Shown one piece after another: positions 17,044 to 21,639 of a DNA stretch of 21,639 bases (position 1 is its first letter; every line of letters starts with the position of its first letter). The stretch is from Chromatiales bacterium (GTDB taxonomy: Bacteria; Pseudomonadota; Gammaproteobacteria; SZUA-140). Below the pieces are notes generated by a model. The model saw only the letters and a program-made list of their open reading frames with translations. It had not been told where the DNA came from and did no database searches. The stretch lies in NCBI GenBank assembly GCA_031285245.1, contig JAITWN010000158.1:1-21639 (forward strand), in the 5' to 3' direction. The position numbers were made by a program, and so were the translations under genes.

Positions 17044-18570
17044 TTGACGCTCACTCATCGACGCCTTGCGTTTGCCACGCTGCTGCTGTTCGGGTGCAAT
17101 ACGCTGACAATGGGCAACACCGATTCCATCGTGTTGCCCAACATCGGCGAAACCGCTGAGTCGTATCTTTCCACCGAAGACGAACAGCGCTATGGCGAAG
17201 AGTTCATGCGCAGTATTCGCCGCTCGCTCGATCTGGTAACTGACCCGGAAATACAGAACTACGTCGAAGCGCTGGGCAATCGCCTGGTTGCAAGCAGTGG
17301 CGTCAGCAGCGGACGCAAGTTCAGCTTTTTCGTAGTGCGCGATCCGAGCATAAATGCCTTCGCCGGCCCTGGCGGCTACATCGGCGTACATTCAGGGCTC
17401 TTCATCACTGGAGAAAGTGAAGCCGAGCTCGCCTCGGTAATGGCGCACGAAATCGCGCACGTCACCCAGCGCCATATCGCACGGGCTTTTGAAGACTCAT
17501 CGCGAATGAGCGTCCCGATGACCGCCGCCATTATCGCGGCCATCATTCTTGGCAGCCGTGCCGGCAGTGGTCAGGCGGGCGAAGCGGCCATTGCCGCTTC
17601 TCTCGGTGGCAGCATTCAGCGTCAGATCAATTTCACGCGCGCAAATGAGCAGGAAGCCGATCGCGTCGGCCTGCAGATCCTCGCCGATGCCGGCTATGAG
17701 CCGCGCGCCATGCCGCGTTTCTTCGAACACTTGCAGCAGGCTTCGATCTTCTACGATGACGGCCTGCAACTTGAATTTCTGCGTACCCATCCGGTGACCA
17801 TCGCGCGTATCTCCGACACGCGCAATCGCGCGGAGCAATATCCCGAGCTGCGCGAATCGATCAGCGATGCTTTTCCGCTGATACGAGAAAAAGTGCGCGT
17901 GTTGCAGGAAGCCAATCCCGATAAGAGTCTTGTCTGGTATGAAGGCGCGCTCGCCGAGACGAAAGAAGGAACGAAAGAGGGAGCAAAAGAAAATGAGCGC
18001 GATGCACTGCGCTATGGCTACGCGGTTGCGCTCAACGCGGCTGGACGCTACGCAGAAGCAAGCGCGCAGCTCACCTCGCTCGCAAAGCGTGAGCCTGAAC
18101 GTGTGGCTTATCAGATTGCACTCGCTGAAGCGGCGCTGGGGCAGAGCCGCATAGATGAAGCGCTCATCATCTATGAACGCAGCCTCGGGCTTTATCCCTA
18201 TCATCTGCCGCTCACACTGTATTACGCCCATGCTCTGCTGCAAAACGGGCAAGCCGAAAAAGCGGCGCAGGTCATCGACAATTACACGCGTGCGCGTAGC
18301 CAACGCCCAGAGCTTTATCGCTTGCTGGCGCAAGCGCGTGACGCCATGAAAGATCCATTGGGCGCGCGTCAAGCGCTGGCTGAATACTATTATTTGCGGG
18401 GAGACATGCGTGCGGCGCTGGAGCAATTGCAAATGGCGCTACGCCTCGTGCCGAAATCAGACGTGCGCGCTACCCGCCTCACGGCACGCATCGAATCGAT
18501 GCGCAACGAATGGCGCATACGCGCGAAATTCAGCGGAGAAGTAGTGCCGGAGGAACGGCCGAACCGCTAG
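17044..18570 (+). CDS. bepA: BepA-like periplasmic M48 metalloprotease with TPR domain
   Basis: BepA (YfgC) is a periplasmic chaperone-protease that helps LptD assembly and degrades stalled outer-membrane proteins at the BAM complex. The 508 residues show a signal sequence (RRLAFATLLLFGC), an M48 domain with zinc site MAHEIAHVTQRH (His135, Glu136, His139), third-ligand motif NEQEADRVG (Glu202) and the regulatory HP loop FLRTHPVTIARI. TPRs cover about 310-480. LFGC at 15-18 could be a lipobox, although Phe at -2 is atypical. A Lys/Glu/Gly-rich insert (ETKEGTKEGAKENERD, DNA 17957-18004) sits between protease and TPR parts. The start is TTG at 17044 with GGGGA 8 bp upstream. It lies 30 bp after uvrA on the same strand. 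Function with the BamD of this window is expected from E. coli. Confidence 0.9.
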   Translation: MTLTHRRLAFATLLLFGCNTLTMGNTDSIVLPNIGETAESYLSTEDEQRYGEEFMRSIRRSLDLVTDPEIQNYVEALGNRLVASSGVSSGRKFSFFVVRDPSINAFAGPGGYIGVHSGLFITGESEAELASVMAHEIAHVTQRHIARAFEDSSRMSVPMTAAIIAAIILGSRAGSGQAGEAAIAASLGGSIQRQINFTRANEQEADRVGLQILADAGYEPRAMPRFFEHLQQASIFYDDGLQLEFLRTHPVTIARISDTRNRAEQYPELRESISDAFPLIREKVRVLQEANPDKSLVWYEGALAETKEGTKEGAKENERDALRYGYAVALNAAGRYAEASAQLTSLAKREPERVAYQIALAEAALGQSRIDEALIIYERSLGLYPYHLPLTLYYAHALLQNGQAEKAAQVIDNYTRARSQRPELYRLLAQARDAMKDPLGARQALAEYYYLRGDMRAALEQLQMALRLVPKSDVRATRLTARIESMRNEWRIRAKFSGEVVPEERPNR

Positions 18571-18576
18571 CGAGAT

Positions 18577-18649
18577 CTCTCGCAAGCGGGAGAGGGAAGG
18601 GAGGCGTAGCGGGATGTTGGGCTTCACATTCGTTCAGCCCAACCTATGA
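18577..18649. repeat. Two dispersed palindromes in the convergent bepA/kinase gap
   Basis: CTCTCGC, AA, GCGGGAGAG (18577-18594) begins 6 bp after the bepA stop and is another member of the CTCTCCCGC palindrome family. A second unit at 18614-18649 (ATGTTGGGCTTC...TTCAGCCCAACCTATGA) is a variant of the 9576-9691 repeat with a 7-bp GTTGGGC stem. Together they fill the 88-bp gap and probably serve as a bidirectional transcript end. Confidence 0.7.
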
Positions 18650-18658
18650 CTCTAGCTG

Positions 18659-20902
18659 CTAGTAGTCACTCAGTGATTTCGTCACTTCACCAACTCCGGC
18701 GAAGCATGAGTCCGCGCCTGCAGCGCGATACGCCTGACAGCGTACATCGCTAGCATCGGCAACGATAACTACGATGCGCTGCCCTTCGCCTTGGACGCGC
18801 AGTTTGGCGCTCAACTGAACGATGTCCCGATCCGAGAGTAGTTCACGCGCTTCGTTGTCGATCAGCACCAACTGATAGCGCTCATCGGCTAATGCTGCGA
18901 GCGCCTGCGCTGCATCAGCAGCGAAGCTCGCGCCGAAATCAGCACGCTCAATCGCGCCAAGCAGAGAACGCTGACGCTCAGGCTCAACTGCAACCACCAG
19001 CGCATATCTACGTGTCGCGGAATCATTCGCGGCAGATGCAGGCCCTGCATTTGAAGCATGTGCTGGCTTCTCGAAAGAAGCGGTAAACCAGAAGGTGCTG
19101 CCCTGCCCGGGTTCACTATCAACGCCAATGCGCCCCTGCATCATCTCGGCAAGGCGTTTGGAGATGGTCAAGCCGAGACCTGAGGTACCATAAGATACCG
19201 GCGGCGCGCTCGATGCAGGCTGAGCGAAGATCTCAAAGATACGTTGACGTATCCCAGTTGTAATACCAGCCCCAGTGTCGCGTACTTCAAAACGCAGCAA
19301 TGCCCGCTCATCCTCATCGTTGGCGACTTCAACTCGGAGTACCACACTCCCCTGCTGCGTGAATTTGACGGCGTTATCGATCAAATTGACGAGCAACTGA
19401 CGCAAGCGGCCCGCATCACCACGCAGCACCTGCGGCACGCCGCACTGAATCGCATAGGCAAGTTCGAGGCTTTTGTCATCCGCCTTGGAGCGATAGCTGT
19501 GATATACCTCTTGCACGGTTTTCCACAGATCGAAATCGACCGATTTGAGTTCGAGCCTGCCGGCTTCTATACGCGAGAAATCAAGCATGTCGCTGATGAC
19601 GACGATGAGCGCATCGCCCGCGCCTCGAATCTCCTCAAGGCGTGCACGCTGCTTGGGAGCAAGCTCTGCGACATCGAGCGTCCCTAAGGCATCGACGATA
19701 TCAGTGAGTGGCCCGCGGATTTCATTGCTGACATTGGCGATGAATTCAAACTTACTGCGCGCTGATTCGAGCGCGGTTGCCTGAGCGAGGCGCAGATCCG
19801 CTTCGACCTTGTGGCGCTGCGTCACATCGCGCGCGATGGCGATGAAGAGATGACGCCCTTCGAGCTCCACCTGGCTGATGTCGATTTCCATCGGGAAGAC
19901 TTCGCCGTCCTTGCGCTGCCCCACGCACTCCGTCGGTCTGCCGAAAACGCCAGCATCACCAGCGCGCATGAACTCAGCGATACGCGCTTCATGCTCTGAC
20001 AGATACGGCTCGGGAATAAGCTTGGCGACTCTTGCACCCAGAACCTCTGCAGCCGCATAACCGAAAATACGCTCGGCAGCGGGATTGAAATTCTCGACCA
20101 CGCCGTGGACATCAAAAGTAAAAATACCGTCCATGGCGTGATTGAGCACGGCATGCACGCGACGTTCGCTTTCCTCCAGCTCTTGCGCCTTGCGGCGAGC
20201 ACCATTGAGCGCAGACTGCTTCTGCGCATAGAGCGTCGCAAGCTTGCGCGACATGGTGTTGAAGGCACTGGCCGTCTGCGCGAGCTCATCATGGCCTGCG
20301 ACGCCAAGCTGATAACCGATATCACCAGCAGCAATGCGGCGCGTGGCATCGCGCAGACGCGCGAGCTGACGAGCGAAATAATTGCTGAGCAGCCATGAAA
20401 AAATCAGCGACAGCACCAAACCGGCAAGCGAGATGGTAGCTACCTGCCGGCGCGCCGCGCCCATCACATCCGGGAGTTCTTCGACCGAAACGCCAACCTG
20501 AACGCTGCCAAGCTGAGTACCATCAAGCTCAATGGGCGCGGAGACATCGAAGATTCTGTCGTTCACATCCTCGAGCAGAAGATCTTCGGAGAACGATCGC
20601 GCCAGCGCATCGGGGTTGCCAGCTTCAACCAACAGCGTGCCATCCACCGACAGCACCCGCACATAAACGATGGCTTGACGGGAAAGCACCGCCTCGCTCT
20701 GACGCCTGACCTCATCGAGATCATTCTGCGCGACAAACGGCGCCATCAAGGTCGCAAGGCCTGGCGCAATCACCAAAGCACGATTGGAAAGCTCGGCTTC
20801 ATTGGAAACACGCAGAAAATTAAGACTGTTCCAAACCAGCACAAACGCCAGCAGAAGCTGGATGGCAAGCAGACCAAGAACGATCTTCAGGCGAAAGGAC
20901 AT
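18659..20902 (-). CDS. Hybrid sensor kinase-like protein lacking the phospho-accepting histidine
   Basis: The protein has 747 residues: TM1 about 7-28; extracytoplasmic sensor about 30-150; TM2 about 154-175; HAMP about 172-225; coiled coil to 245; PAS about 246-368 (NFNPAAERIFGYAAAEVLG); HisKA-like helices about 383-450; HATPase about 490-612; and a receiver-like tail about 632-747. The ATP-binding site looks intact: N-box NLIDNAVKFT, G1 RDTGAGI and G2 GTSGLGLTISKRLAEMM. The H-box, however, reads NVSNEIRGPLT, with Asn393 in place of the phosphorylated His; the DNA there is AGCAATGAAATC. The receiver keeps an Asp at the phosphorylation position (Asp682, LVLIDNEA) but lacks the acidic pair (VVAVEPE) and the switch Lys. 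As written it cannot autophosphorylate canonically. A ligand-responsive pseudokinase or a partner of another kinase is possible. A PilZ gene lies 81 bp upstream on the same strand. Confidence 0.88.
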   Translation of the reverse strand: MSFRLKIVLGLLAIQLLLAFVLVWNSLNFLRVSNEAELSNRALVIAPGLATLMAPFVAQNDLDEVRRQSEAVLSRQAIVYVRVLSVDGTLLVEAGNPDALARSFSEDLLLEDVNDRIFDVSAPIELDGTQLGSVQVGVSVEELPDVMGAARRQVATISLAGLVLSLIFSWLLSNYFARQLARLRDATRRIAAGDIGYQLGVAGHDELAQTASAFNTMSRKLATLYAQKQSALNGARRKAQELEESERRVHAVLNHAMDGIFTFDVHGVVENFNPAAERIFGYAAAEVLGARVAKLIPEPYLSEHEARIAEFMRAGDAGVFGRPTECVGQRKDGEVFPMEIDISQVELEGRHLFIAIARDVTQRHKVEADLRLAQATALESARSKFEFIANVSNEIRGPLTDIVDALGTLDVAELAPKQRARLEEIRGAGDALIVVISDMLDFSRIEAGRLELKSVDFDLWKTVQEVYHSYRSKADDKSLELAYAIQCGVPQVLRGDAGRLRQLLVNLIDNAVKFTQQGSVVLRVEVANDEDERALLRFEVRDTGAGITTGIRQRIFEIFAQPASSAPPVSYGTSGLGLTISKRLAEMMQGRIGVDSEPGQGSTFWFTASFEKPAHASNAGPASAANDSATRRYALVVAVEPERQRSLLGAIERADFGASFAADAAQALAALADERYQLVLIDNEARELLSDRDIVQLSAKLRVQGEGQRIVVIVADASDVRCQAYRAAGADSCFAGVGEVTKSLSDY

Positions 20903-20983
20903 ACAGAAAGTAGCCCTGTGGGGCGTGAGGAGGCCGATACTGTAGTTCTCGCCCCCCGCAATTTCAAGCTAGGACCGGGGGAA

Positions 20984-21370
20984 TCAGATCTGACGCAGAT
21001 TCTGCTCGCGAACGAGCTCGTCAATAAGGGCAGCAGCCATCAGTGATAGATCAAAGAACTCGATGCCGATGAGATTGATTCCGGTATCCTCGACATCCCC
21101 ACAAGGCTTGACCCACATCGTGCGGCAATTTACCGCGAAGGCTTCCATTGAACCATCATCACGCGTGCTCTCCAGCATGAGCGTGACGCGTTGATCGATC
21201 GGCAGCAGTATTTCAGTGCTTGCAACGCACATACCGGTTGCACTGAGATCCTGCACCCTGCCAATGAATACCTGGCGCTCCTTGTCATAGACACTCAGAA
21301 AGCGATCGAGCTTCCAGCGCAGCGCGTAGCGGTTTTCAACCGGTTTCTTCCTCCGTCTGAACAGCAGCAT
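20984..21370 (-). CDS. PilZ-domain protein, putative cyclic-di-GMP receptor
   Basis: From the ATG at 21370 the protein has 128 residues and is essentially a single PilZ domain. An N-terminal Arg-rich stretch (LLFRRRKKPVENRYALRWKLDR) supplies the RxxxR motif (RYALR), and VQDLSATGMCVAS carries the D-x-S-x-x-G motif; both bind cyclic di-GMP in this family. A C-terminal helix ends ALIDELVREQNLRQI. No signal or membrane segment is seen, so it is cytoplasmic. A frame extension to a TTG at 21421 exists, but its Shine-Dalgarno sequence is poor. The gene is followed after 81 bp by the sensor kinase-like gene and preceded by tRNA-Lys, all on the same strand. Co-transcription with the kinase gene is plausible. 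Confidence 0.85.
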   Translation of the reverse strand: MLLFRRRKKPVENRYALRWKLDRFLSVYDKERQVFIGRVQDLSATGMCVASTEILLPIDQRVTLMLESTRDDGSMEAFAVNCRTMWVKPCGDVEDTGINLIGIEFFDLSLMAAALIDELVREQNLRQI

Positions 21371-21488
21371 GGCAAAGCGCTCTGGATTGATCCGCTGGTA
21401 ATTATCGGCACAGAGAAACAACTCTTTACGTGGGGATATGCGAAGTGGCGCGGACGCTGTAAGCGCCTTTTGGCCACCTTGGTGGTGT

Positions 21489-21564
21489 TGGTGGGCCGTC
21501 CGCGATTCGAACGCGGGACCAACGGATTAAAAGTCCGGTGCTCTACCGACTGAGCTAACGGCCC
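21489..21564 (-). tRNA. tRNA-Lys (anticodon TTT)
   Basis: The 76-nt cloverleaf on the minus strand starts GGGCCGTTAGCTCAGTCGG. Its acceptor stem GGGCCGT pairs with ACGGCCC. The anticodon stem-loop is CGGACTTTTAATCCG with anticodon TTT. The T-arm is GCGTTCGAATCGC, and the 3' CCA is encoded (21491-21489). The D-loop and T-loop consensus are intact. It decodes AAA and AAG lysine codons. Confidence 0.97.
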
Positions 21565-21570
21565 GGAAAA

Positions 21571-21607
21571 GGGCGCTCATTGTAACGCTTAACCGCATGG
21601 CCGCCAA
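21571..21607 (-). promoter_or_regulatory. tRNA-Lys promoter
   Basis: On the minus strand -35 TTGGCG (21607-21602), a 17-bp spacer, then -10 TACAAT (21584-21579). The following GAGCGCCC (21578-21571) is a GC-rich discriminator typical of stable-RNA promoters under stringent control. The mature tRNA starts at 21564, so the leader is about 8 nt. Confidence 0.75.
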
Positions 21608-21639
21608 CCGCGGTATATGACCCGGCGAAACTCAACGGT

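Noticed and set aside
21440..21488. Terminator hairpin after tRNA-Lys (CCACC-TT-GGTGG at 21474-21485)
   Set aside because: The stem is short and no T-run follows on the minus strand; read-through into the PilZ gene is as likely.

Overview
The window looks like a chromosomal segment of a free-living gammaproteobacterium of moderate-to-high GC. The supporting signs are the gene families and their order (rluD divergent from bamD-type lipoprotein genes, ssb and a YajR-type transporter divergent from uvrA, a BepA-type M48 protease), lipoprotein signal peptides, Pho boxes of the enterobacterial type, and a CCA-encoding tRNA-Lys. I cannot name the genus from sequence alone. Almost all of the window is ordinary, densely packed core genome. 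The intergenic gaps are rich in dispersed palindromic repeats.

Positions 1-6252 (all minus strand) form a phosphate/polyphosphate block. In transcription order it is phoB-phoR, a 226-bp gap, a CYTH-like/CHAD protein, an orphan ParA-type ATPase, sixA, then ppk1, which runs off the left edge. CHAD/ParA and ParA/SixA overlap by 4 bp, so they are probably translationally coupled. Two near-perfect Pho boxes, one before phoB and one before ppk, each sit exactly 10 bp upstream of a plausible -10 element. They tie polyphosphate synthesis to phosphate starvation. The CHAD+ParA pair is the most interesting part: CHAD domains bind polyphosphate and ParA ATPases position cargo on the nucleoid, so this may be a polyphosphate-granule positioning or partition cassette.

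Positions 6280-9567 hold rluD (minus) and, divergently, two bamD-type lipoprotein genes. The second is an ordinary BamD. The first is a paralogue with a C-terminal DamX-type SPOR domain, an unusual fusion that would link outer-membrane assembly TPRs to septal peptidoglycan. A 235-bp nested palindrome lies between them, and a second inverted-repeat pair separates bamD from the convergent nadE.

Positions 9705-12153 hold nadE (minus) preceded by about 780 bp of degraded material: a 26-codon reading frame resembling the start of an IS3-family OrfA that overlaps the nadE start codon, palindromic repeats, a pilin-like C-terminal fragment, and the N-terminal part of a HigA-type antitoxin. The ssb terminator closes this stretch.

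Positions 12183-18570 hold ssb and a YajR-like MFS transporter (minus), with uvrA and bepA divergent (plus). Positions 18659-21564 (minus) hold a hybrid sensor kinase-like protein whose phospho-accepting histidine is replaced by asparagine and whose receiver domain is degenerate, a PilZ-domain protein upstream of it, and tRNA-Lys(TTT) with a clear promoter.
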